Part shown: positions 55,951 through 64,000 of the stretch, in pieces
How the letters are laid out: the number at the start of each line of letters is the position of its first letter
Numbering within the stretch: the stretch's first letter is position 1
Assembly: GCA_965226695.1 (NCBI GenBank)
Contig: OZ245405.1
Location: forward strand, 3,472,001 to 3,536,000
Length of the DNA: 64,000 bases
Source: CATOSD01 sp965226695
GTDB taxonomy: Bacteria; Chloroflexota; Dehalococcoidia; Lucifugimonadales; CATOSD01
Reading direction: 5' to 3'
Notes under the pieces: model-generated
Database searches by the model: none
What the model was told of the DNA's origin: nothing
What the model saw: only the letters and a program-made list of their open reading frames with translations
Program-made: the position numbers and the translations under genes

Positions 55951-56908
55951 CGGAGCCCCCGGCCTCTGGCGGCCGCTCCTCCGCGGGCACCGTCGCCTCG
56001 AAGCGCCCGGCCACGGCCATCGTCACGAGCAGCCCCCAGAGCGCTGCGGCGAGCGCGAGGTGCGCGGTGCGCACCGCGGCGGAGTGGTCGGTCCATATGT
56101 TCGCGGCGCCGAGAACCACCTGCGCGAGGTAGAGCACGACCAGCGACGCCGCGGCGAGCCGGAGCGCGTCGCCGACGCGGGCAAGTCCCGCGGCGGACCA
56201 CGCCACCGCGGCGACGGCGACTCCGCCGATAAGGACCGTGACGCGGTGGAGCCAGTGCGCGTCGTGCAGCCGACTCCCGTCGAGGAAGGGGATCGGCGCT
56301 TCCGGGCACCCGGGCCAGCCCGTGCAGGCAGGGCCGCCGCCCTCGCCGACGAGGTAGGAGCCGGCGATCAGGACGATCAAGGTGACCGCGGAAGCCCAGG
56401 CCACGACGCGCAGGAAGTGCGCGCGCTCGGGCTCGCGGATGCGACGGCGTCCGGGGCCGAGCCACGCGAGCGCCGCCTGCAGCGTGACCACCGCGAAGAG
56501 CAGGAGGCCGGTCGCGAGGTGGAGCGTCACGACCACGGCGGGGAGCTCTCGCTCCACGGCCTCCTTGCCGAGCCATGCCTGCACCGCGAGCAGGGGGAGA
56601 GAGGCGAGGGCGAGACCCGCGAGCGCGCGGTCGGCGCGGTGCCGCCACAGCGTCCAGGCCGCGACCGAGAGGATGAGCAACCCGACGACGGAGGCGGCGG
56701 TGCGGTGGGTGTACTCGATGATTGCCGCCCGCTCGAGCGGCGGCAGCAGCCCCCCGTGGCAGAGCGGCCAGTCCGGGCAGCCGAGGCCGGACTCGGTGGT
56801 GCGGACCACGCCTCCGATCGCGATCAGGGCCAGCGTTGACGCGGCGGTCGCGATCGTCAGCAACGTGTAGCCGCTGAGTCTCCCACCGGAGCCGATGCGC
56901 GCGCGCAC
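55943..56908 (-). CDS. ctaA: Heme A synthase
   Basis: 321 residues from GTG 56908, which sits just past the ccmD stop; a longer start at 56974 would overlap ccmD by 65 bases. Eight helices; Cys pair in GLGCPDWPLCHG (44, 50) and in ACTGWPGCPEAP; heme-ligand His in EYTHRTAA, LHLATG, HWLHRVT and RTAHLALA. Converts heme O to heme A. Cotranscribed with ctaB downstream and the ccm genes upstream. Confidence 0.93.
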   Translation of the reverse strand: MRARIGSGGRLSGYTLLTIATAASTLALIAIGGVVRTTESGLGCPDWPLCHGGLLPPLERAAIIEYTHRTAASVVGLLILSVAAWTLWRHRADRALAGLALASLPLLAVQAWLGKEAVERELPAVVVTLHLATGLLLFAVVTLQAALAWLGPGRRRIREPERAHFLRVVAWASAVTLIVLIAGSYLVGEGGGPACTGWPGCPEAPIPFLDGSRLHDAHWLHRVTVLIGGVAVAAVAWSAAGLARVGDALRLAAASLVVLYLAQVVLGAANIWTDHSAAVRTAHLALAAALWGLLVTMAVAGRFEATVPAEERPPEAGGSGV

Positions 56909-56909
56909 G

Positions 56910-57119
56910 CTACCCGCCGCCCTCCGCCGCGCCCGGGCCCGCCTCCTCCGGGGCGTTCCCCGGTCTCGGCCCACCCGAGGCGGACTCGGTGAGGCGCTCC
57001 TCGAGGCGCTGGATCTCGCGGGTGAGTCCCCGCAGCCGCGCCTGCAGGAAGAGGAGGTAGACGAAGAGACCCGCCCAGAAGACGGCGAAGCCCGCGAACA
57101 GGAACTCCAGGTGGTCCAT
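56910..57119 (-). CDS. ccmD: Cytochrome c maturation protein CcmD
   Basis: 69 residues: one membrane helix (LEFLFAGFAVFWAGLFVYLL) and a charged cytoplasmic helix (TREIQRLEERLTES), the size and plan of CcmD. It releases holo-CcmE from the CcmABC complex. The start codon overlaps the ccmC stop by one base. Confidence 0.8.
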   Translation of the reverse strand: MDHLEFLFAGFAVFWAGLFVYLLFLQARLRGLTREIQRLEERLTESASGGPRPGNAPEEAGPGAAEGGG

Positions 57120-57859
57120 CAGCGCGCCTCCCTGCGGTCGATGAGCTGGCGCACGGCTGTGGCCCGCTGCGCGAGCCCCTCGGCCTCCGACCGGAGCACC
57201 ACCAGCCAGAGGGCGAGGGCGCCGACCGCGACGATCCCGATCACGAGCACCAGCATCATCGATCCGGGGAGCGCCTGCTCGCCGAACGGATCGAAGACGA
57301 TCGGTTGCGGGTGCAGCGTGCGCCACCAGCGCACCGACATGTTGATGATCGGGATGTCGATGAAGGCGACGATGGCGAAGATCGCGGCGAAGCGCGCCGC
57401 CTGCTCATCGGCCTCGTCGGCGAGCTGCCGCGCGAGCAGGTAGGCGGAGTAGAGCAGGAAGAGGACGAGCGTGCTGGTGAGGCGCGCGTCCCACGTCCAC
57501 CACACGCCCCAGATCGGCTTCCCCCAGATCATGCCGGTGGCGAGCGTGAGCCCGGTGAAGAGCACGCCGGCCATCGCGCCCGCGCGGGCCACCGCGTCCC
57601 ATCGCATGTCGCGCCGCCACAGGAGCGCCACCGAGGCGAGGGAGGCGATGCCGACCCCGAGGTAGGAGGCGAGGGCCGAGGGGACGTGGATGTAGAAGAT
57701 GCGCTGCACCTCCCCCTCCACGGCCTCCCGCGGGGCCGCGATCACCGCGCCCACGAGCAACGCGAACATCGCCACGCCGGTGACGGGGGGGAGCACCGCC
57801 CAGCGCAGCGCGTAGCCGCGCTCGGCCCAGCCCGACGCGAACCGACCGAGGGCGCTCAT
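57119..57859 (-). CDS. ccmC: Heme exporter protein CcmC
   Basis: 246 residues from ATG 57859. Six helices and the tryptophan-rich heme-handling motif (IWGVWWTWDARLTSTLVLFL), plus RIFYIHVPSA and the second conserved His near INMSVRWWRTLHP. CcmC loads heme onto CcmE. The gene sits 22 bases after ccmB and is coupled to ccmD. A longer frame upstream to 58018 is antisense-like and was not used. Confidence 0.92.
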   Translation of the reverse strand: MSALGRFASGWAERGYALRWAVLPPVTGVAMFALLVGAVIAAPREAVEGEVQRIFYIHVPSALASYLGVGIASLASVALLWRRDMRWDAVARAGAMAGVLFTGLTLATGMIWGKPIWGVWWTWDARLTSTLVLFLLYSAYLLARQLADEADEQAARFAAIFAIVAFIDIPIINMSVRWWRTLHPQPIVFDPFGEQALPGSMMLVLVIGIVAVGALALWLVVLRSEAEGLAQRATAVRQLIDRREAR

Positions 57860-57881
57860 CGTGGCCCGGCCGCGAGCGTGC

Positions 57882-58538
57882 TCATCGCTCGACCGCCAGC
57901 GGGAAGAGGAGGGCGCTCCCGATCGCCGACCACGCCGTGAAGACCGCGAGCAGGAGCAGCCACGGCGCCTCCCCGGCCGGCTCCCCCAGCGCGGCCCCCG
58001 TCGCGCGCACCGCCGCAATCAGGAGCGGCACGAGCAGGGGGAGCGCGAGCACCGGCATCAGCACGGCGCGCGCCCGCACGCGGCTCCCGAGTGTCGCGAG
58101 TACGGTGACGAGCGAGACGTACCCAGCGGTCCCCACAAGCAGTATCCCACCGAGCTCGGGGGTGAGGAGCGGCTCGTCGAACAGGATAGTGGCGAGGGCG
58201 AGAGTGGCAACCTCAACGGCGAGCAGAGCCAGCAGGTTGGCGAGGAGCTTCCCGGCGTACAGGGCCGTGCGGGCGACGGGCGCGAGCAGCTGGGCGTCGA
58301 GCGTCCCGCGCTCCCCCTCGCCGTGGAAGGCGGCACCGGAGGAGATGATGCCGGCGAAGAGGAAGGTGACCCACAGCAACCCTGGGAGGAGCGGCCGCAC
58401 GTCGCGAGCGGCGAGGTCGAGCGCGAAGGAGTAGACGAGCACCGAGATCGCGGCGAAGCTCCCCGCCGTCAGCCAGCCCGCCCGATCACGCCAGGCGAGC
58501 CGGAGATCCTTCTCCATGACGGCGAGAGCGGCCCTCAC
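57882..58538 (-). CDS. ccmB: Heme exporter membrane subunit CcmB
   Basis: 218 residues from GTG 58538, which overlaps the ccmA stop (GTGA). Six hydrophobic segments; the family signature EKDLRLAWRDRAGWLTA at the start and ISSGAAFHGEGERGTLDAQL in the cytoplasmic loop are typical of CcmB. Permease partner of the CcmA ATPase in the CcmABC complex. Confidence 0.92.
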   Translation of the reverse strand: MRAALAVMEKDLRLAWRDRAGWLTAGSFAAISVLVYSFALDLAARDVRPLLPGLLWVTFLFAGIISSGAAFHGEGERGTLDAQLLAPVARTALYAGKLLANLLALLAVEVATLALATILFDEPLLTPELGGILLVGTAGYVSLVTVLATLGSRVRARAVLMPVLALPLLVPLLIAAVRATGAALGEPAGEAPWLLLLAVFTAWSAIGSALLFPLAVER

Positions 58539-59230
58539 GTCGCGTCCCCCTCCGCTGCCCCGGCGCCCACTGCATCGGGCGTTCCGCGCGCCGCCGCCTT
58601 CTCCTCCACGACGCGGCCGCGGTCGAGGACGAGCCGCCCGGTCGCCCAGCGCCCGACGCGCTCCGGCCGGTGTGTGGCGGCGAGCACGGTCGGGCCCTCG
58701 TCGCCCAGCGCGAGCCGCTCGAGGATCTCGAGCCCGTCTGGGTCGAGGCCGGTCTCGGGCTCGTCGAGGAGGAGCACGCGCGGGCGGTGGAGCACGGCGC
58801 GCGCGAGCGCGAGGCGCTGGTGCATCCCGCGCGAGAGCACCGAGGTGGGCTCGTCGCGCCGCGCCCAGAGCCCGACCGCGCGGAGCAGCTCCCCGGCGCG
58901 CTCCGCCCCGGCGTCGACGTCGTAGAGGCGCGCGAAGAAGCGAAGGTTCTCTGAGGGGGTGAGCTCCTCGTAGAGCATCGGGAGATGTCCCATGAAGCCG
59001 ATCTGGCGGCGAAGGTCGCCCCCGGCCTCCGCCACCTCCGCGCCCCCGATGAAGGCCGACCCCTTCGTGGGGAAGATCAGCGTCGCGAGCAGCGCGAGGA
59101 GCGTGCTCTTGCCCGCGCCATTCGCCCCGAGCAGCGCCGTCCGTGAGCCGGGGGCCAGGGAAAAGCTCACGTCGTCGACGGCAACCACCCCGCGGTAGCT
59201 CTTGGTGAGGCCGCGCGCCTCGATCTCCAT
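58535..59230 (-). CDS. ccmA: Heme exporter ATP-binding protein CcmA
   Basis: 231 residues from ATG 59230. ABC ATPase: Walker A LLGANGAGKSTLL, signature variant LSRGMHQRLALARA (Arg instead of Gly), Walker B VLLLDEPETGLDP and the switch His in ATHRPE. It powers release of heme-loaded CcmE. C-terminal 30 residues are a charged, variable tail. The reading frame continues upstream but that part is antisense-like to the previous gene. Confidence 0.93.
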   Translation of the reverse strand: MEIEARGLTKSYRGVVAVDDVSFSLAPGSRTALLGANGAGKSTLLALLATLIFPTKGSAFIGGAEVAEAGGDLRRQIGFMGHLPMLYEELTPSENLRFFARLYDVDAGAERAGELLRAVGLWARRDEPTSVLSRGMHQRLALARAVLHRPRVLLLDEPETGLDPDGLEILERLALGDEGPTVLAATHRPERVGRWATGRLVLDRGRVVEEKAAARGTPDAVGAGAAEGDAT

Positions 59231-59265
59231 CCCGCACGGCCCGGGGTGGCCCGAGCGCTCGCCGC

Positions 59266-60333
59266 TCACGGCGTCTGCGCCCCCCGCGCGCGCGCGCTCC
59301 GGGCGAGCGCCCACGCCGCGGCCGGGAGCAGCACGAGCGCGAGCGCGGTCGCGGCGAGCGGGCCCCGCCCCTCGGTCAGCGGATTGGAGGCGGTGCTTCC
59401 GGAGAGACCGCGCAGCTCCACGAGCGTCCCCTCCCCCTCGCGCGCCGGGCCCGCGCGTCTCGCCACCAGCGCCGGCTCGCCCTCGACCTCGGTGCTGGGA
59501 GCCAGTTCGGCGCCGTCGAGCGCCCTGAGCTCCTCGACGAAGCGCTCGGGGACGAGGACCTCGACGCGCCCGGTCGGGAGGGGTGCCGTCACGCGCAGCC
59601 GGTAGGCGTCCCGCGCGGGATCGTAGCCGACCCTGTAGGTGGTGACGACGGAGGTCACGCCGGGCCGGAGCGGAAGCGCCACGTCGAGCGTGCCGGAGCC
59701 GAGCTCGAAGCTCCCCTCCTCGCTGAGCCCCGCGGCGTCGCGCGTCTCTTCCGGTAGCGGGATGCGGAGCGTCACGCCCGACGTGCCGGACCCGACGTAG
59801 ACTCGGTCGGAGGGGTTCTCGACGAGATCCTCCCTGGCCAGCGTCAGCTCCGCCGACGCGCGGTCGAGCGCGAGCACGGTGACCGTGGTCGCCCGCACAG
59901 CAAGCGGCGGAGGCTCCGCCGTCGGCTCGTAGACGCGCACCGAGACCTCGGCGGCGGGGAGCTCGGGGGAGAGAACCACGGCGTCGCCGAAGTACTGCAC
60001 GCCCCGGTAACTCACGAGCGGCACGTGTGTCAGCATCGGGTCGGTGGGGACGGTGAACTCGGCACGCCCCCCCGCAGCCGACGCGCGCGCCACGCCGATG
60101 CCCGCGGCCTCGCCGAGCGTGATGAGTTCGATCTCGACCTCCCCCGCGAGGCTCGCCCCGGCCGTGCCGGGGACGACGAGCACGACGACGCGGCCACGCT
60201 CGCCACCGCCGGAGCCGGGCGGCGCCTGCGCCTCGGTGGCCGGAGTCGCCATCGCGCCCGCGGCGAGCGCCCCCGCCGCGAGCGCGGCCGCGACGACGAG
60301 CCGCCGCGCCCCGTCCCCGAGGAAGCACCTCAC
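59266..60333 (-). CDS. Secreted, membrane-anchored protein of unknown function in the ccm operon
   Basis: 355 residues from GTG 60333, overlapping the previous gene's stop (GTGA). An Ala-rich signal sequence (RLVVAAALAAGALAAGAMA) precedes two beta-rich extracellular domains (VEIELITLGEAAGIGVARAS, GVTLRIPLPEETRDAAGLSE). A single C-terminal helix (GPLAATALALVLLPAAAWAL) with a basic end follows. There are no cysteines or heme motifs. I do not recognise the family; the domains are carboxypeptidase-regulatory-like or Ig-like. The position between ccmI-like and ccmA suggests a role in apocytochrome handling or in the extracytoplasmic part of the machinery, but this is inference only. Confidence 0.7.
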   Translation of the reverse strand: MRCFLGDGARRLVVAAALAAGALAAGAMATPATEAQAPPGSGGGERGRVVVLVVPGTAGASLAGEVEIELITLGEAAGIGVARASAAGGRAEFTVPTDPMLTHVPLVSYRGVQYFGDAVVLSPELPAAEVSVRVYEPTAEPPPLAVRATTVTVLALDRASAELTLAREDLVENPSDRVYVGSGTSGVTLRIPLPEETRDAAGLSEEGSFELGSGTLDVALPLRPGVTSVVTTYRVGYDPARDAYRLRVTAPLPTGRVEVLVPERFVEELRALDGAELAPSTEVEGEPALVARRAGPAREGEGTLVELRGLSGSTASNPLTEGRGPLAATALALVLLPAAAWALARSARARGAQTP

Positions 60334-60608
60334 GCCTCCCGCTCCGGGCGGGTCCCCGGCTCTCTGGCGGCGGCGAGCAGGCGTGGAGCCAGCGCCCGCC
60401 GCCTCGCGAGCCGCTCCTCGGCGCTCAGGCGTCCGGCCGCCCGCGCGGCATCGATCGCGCGGAACTCGCCCAGGATCCGCCGCCGCTCCTCGCGCGCCTG
60501 ACGCGCGGCCTCGGCCGGCCCGGGCCCCTCCCGGCCGGACTCGCGGAACGCCGGCGCGACGAAGGCGGCCGTTGCCAGCACGACGACGGCGAGCAGGAGC
60601 CACTCCAC
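60330..60608 (-). CDS. CcmI-like small membrane protein
   Basis: 92 residues from GTG 60608, starting next to the ccmH stop. One N-terminal helix (EWLLLAVVVLATAAFVAPAF) and a long charged coiled helix (RQAREERRRILGEFRAIDAA, RLSAEERLARRRALAPRLL), the plan of the N-terminal part of CcmI, without TPRs. Probably scaffolds the ligation complex CcmF/H. Confidence 0.65.
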   Translation of the reverse strand: MEWLLLAVVVLATAAFVAPAFRESGREGPGPAEAARQAREERRRILGEFRAIDAARAAGRLSAEERLARRRALAPRLLAAAREPGTRPEREA

Positions 60609-60609
60609 G

Positions 60610-61071
60610 CTAGGGCTCCTCGCCGTCGGTCGCCGCGCCGGCGGAGCGGCGCATCCTCCACAGCGCGAAGCCGCCTCCGAGCGAGACGAGGAGAAGCGAG
60701 CCGCCGACCCACCCGAAGAGCAGCAGGTTGAACCCCTCCCGCGGGATCTGCGCGAGAACGCGATCCCCGTAGCGCGCGCGGAAGAAGAAGACGATCTGAT
60801 CGGGGGGCGTGCCGGCCGCGAGCTGCTCCCGGATGGTCGCGCGCATGTCCTCGCAGATCGCCCGATCACACTGATCGAGCCGCTCGTTCACGCACTGGGG
60901 GCAGAGCAGCTGCCGCTCGATGGCGAGCTGCTGCTCGGGGTCGACCTGCTGGGCGGCCGCGGGGTGCGCCCCGCCCGACAGGGCCGTCGCGGCGAGGAGG
61001 AGTGCGGCCGCCACGAGCGCCGCTCCCCCCGCGACGTGCGCGGTCCCCGCCCGTCCACGCCTCGCCTCCAC
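60610..61071 (-). CDS. ccmH: Cytochrome c maturation protein CcmH
   Basis: 153 residues from GTG 61071, eight bases after ccmF. Signal/helix (AALVAAALLLAATALSGGAH), then the thiol motif LLCPQCVNERLDQC (Cys57, Cys60) and ICEDMRATIREQLAAGTPPD typical of CcmH, then a C-terminal helix. Reduces or holds the apocytochrome CXXCH cysteines for heme ligation. Two extra cysteines after the CXXC are present, as often in this family. Confidence 0.92.
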   Translation of the reverse strand: MEARRGRAGTAHVAGGAALVAAALLLAATALSGGAHPAAAQQVDPEQQLAIERQLLCPQCVNERLDQCDRAICEDMRATIREQLAAGTPPDQIVFFFRARYGDRVLAQIPREGFNLLLFGWVGGSLLLVSLGGGFALWRMRRSAGAATDGEEP

Positions 61072-61078
61072 CGGGGCC

Positions 61079-63078
<2,000 letters not shown>

Positions 63079-63082
<4 letters not shown>

Positions 63083-63552
63083 GGGGATCCGGCGGAGGAG
63101 GTGCGCTCCGGCACGAAGACGTCGGTGTCGGCGGCGTCGGTCACGAACTCGTTCTCATGCTTGATCACGACCGAGAAGGCCATGAGGTGCGCCGGGCCGT
63201 CGGCCACGCCCTCGACGACGACGAAGGTGCGGGGGCCGAAGAGTCCCGGGACGACGCCGTCGTAGGTGATCGCCATCCGCTCACCCTCTTCGCCCTCGAT
63301 CTCGAAGGCGATGGCATGGCCGGGGCTCTCGGCGATCGTGCCGGGCACGACGCGCCCGCCCACACGCCAGCGCCCGCCCTCCGGGTCGATCTCCTGCGCG
63401 AACTCCTCGGGCGTGACGTAGTAGGAGAGGGAGGAGGAGGCCGCGACGGCGGCCAGCGTCCCGATCGCGAGCGAGGCGACGAGGAAGAGAGCGACGAGGC
63501 GTCCCCGGCGGGAGAGGCGACGGGGGAGGAGGGAGGCGGTCGGCCGACGCAT
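63079..63552 (-). CDS. ccmE: Heme chaperone CcmE
   Basis: 157 residues from ATG 63552. A basic start and membrane anchor (LVALFLVASLAIGTLAAVA) precede the OB-fold (YVTPEEFAQEI, RVGGRVVPGTI, VPGLFGPRTFVVVEG). The heme-binding segment reads IKHENEFV: His132 is the covalent heme ligand, but the usual Tyr four residues on is Phe136. Periplasmic-side heme carrier between CcmC and CcmF. Translationally coupled to ccmF. Confidence 0.9.
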
Positions 63553-63554
63553 GC

Positions 63555-64000
63555 TCAGGTCCCCTCCGCCAGACGCTCCAGCATCGCACGGAAGTCGGCC
63601 TCCCGCAGCTCTCCGAAGTACTTCCCGGAGACGCGGAGTCCCGGCAGCAGGAAGAAGGCCTCCGGCAAGGCGATCACACCGTAGTCGAGGTAGACGTCGG
63701 CCCCGCGCACGATCGGGAAGGTCAGCCCGTGCCGGCGGGCGAAGGCAACGGCGTCCGTGTGATTGTCCATCACGTTCACGCCGACGAAGGTGTACCCCCT
63801 CGCCTCGTACTCCTGCCAGAGCCGCTCGATGAGGGGCGCCTCGCGTTCGCAGGGGGCGCACCACGAGGCCCAGAAGTAGAGGAAGAGCGGGCCACCTGAG
63901 TGGCGGCCGAGGCTGAAGCTCTCGCCGTCCAGGGTCTCGGCGGTGAAGTCGGGGGCGAGCCGGAAGGCGGCGGGGCTCTCCCCGAGGGGCGAGTCGCCGA
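63555..64000 (-). CDS. Thiol-disulfide oxidoreductase, TlpA/ResA/CcmG-like (5' end outside window)
   Basis: At least 148 residues. Thioredoxin fold with FLYFWASWCAPCEREAPLIE (WCxxC active site) and GVIALPEAFFLLP (cis-Pro segment). FTAETLDGESFSLGRHSGG is the beta-hairpin start of ResA/TlpA proteins. It reduces apocytochrome c or CcmH outside the membrane. The stop is two bases from the ccmE start, so it heads the visible operon. The signal anchor should lie beyond 64000. Confidence 0.9.
   Translation of the reverse strand, partial: GDSPLGESPAAFRLAPDFTAETLDGESFSLGRHSGGPLFLYFWASWCAPCEREAPLIERLWQEYEARGYTFVGVNVMDNHTDAVAFARRHGLTFPIVRGADVYLDYGVIALPEAFFLLPGLRVSGKYFGELREADFRAMLERLAEGT

Overview
The window looks like a piece of a high-GC bacterial chromosome, most plausibly a Chloroflexota (Dehalococcoidia / SAR202-like) lineage. 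The basis is the kind of secreted proteins present: Cys-Trp-Gly RCC1 strings, cadherin/Ig giants, and an excalibur-tailed DUF1524 nuclease. DesK-like kinases, BTAD regulators and a complete cytochrome c maturation operon next to ctaA/ctaB fit the same picture. No rRNA or taxonomic marker is present, so the lineage is an inference.

The window has two halves that meet at a tRNA-Ala(GGC) gene near 49.8 kb. The left half (1 to about 49.8 kb) is accessory DNA. It holds very large secreted repeat proteins: a Cys-rich RCC1 lipoprotein at 1-5308 and a roughly 3,590-residue cadherin/Ig/propeller protein at 18030-28807. It also holds three paralogous DesK/NarX-type histidine kinases (9.9, 12.6 and 43 kb) and a soluble GAF-PAS-kinase-receiver-winged-helix fusion (38.4 kb) with a collapsed copy beside it. 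Two BTAD regulators and a retropepsin operon are also here. Between these lie many mobile-element scraps: four IS256-type tails with the same terminal sequence, IS21 inside an IS110, an IS1111-type IS110 inserted precisely into an ISNCY/IS1202-type transposase, IS1380 and IS481 pieces, one probably intact group II intron and one intron relic. Many genes in this half carry single-base frameshifts, stop codons or internal deletions.

The right half (49.8-64 kb) is core-like, visibly more GC-rich and free of frameshifts. It holds a Yip1-type membrane protein, rsmG, divergent greA with an unusual N-terminal domain, a molybdopterin oxidoreductase with its cytochrome b partner, and an alpha/beta hydrolase. 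It ends in one tightly overlapping minus-strand operon: thiol-disulfide protein (ccmG-like) - ccmE - ccmF - ccmH - ccmI-like - unknown secreted protein - ccmA - ccmB - ccmC - ccmD - ctaA - ctaB. Together these genes would make heme O and heme A, export heme and attach it to c-type cytochromes for an aerobic respiratory chain.

Items I consider most worth a second look: an array of seven 22-23 bp direct repeats at 17596-17767; RCC1 repeats grouped in multiples of seven; a recurring C-terminal domain of unknown role shared by the giant protein and an orphan fragment at 35 kb; a candidate bridge RNA in the intact IS1111-type element; GreA fused to an integrase-like SAM domain; and the 355-residue unknown protein in the ccm operon.
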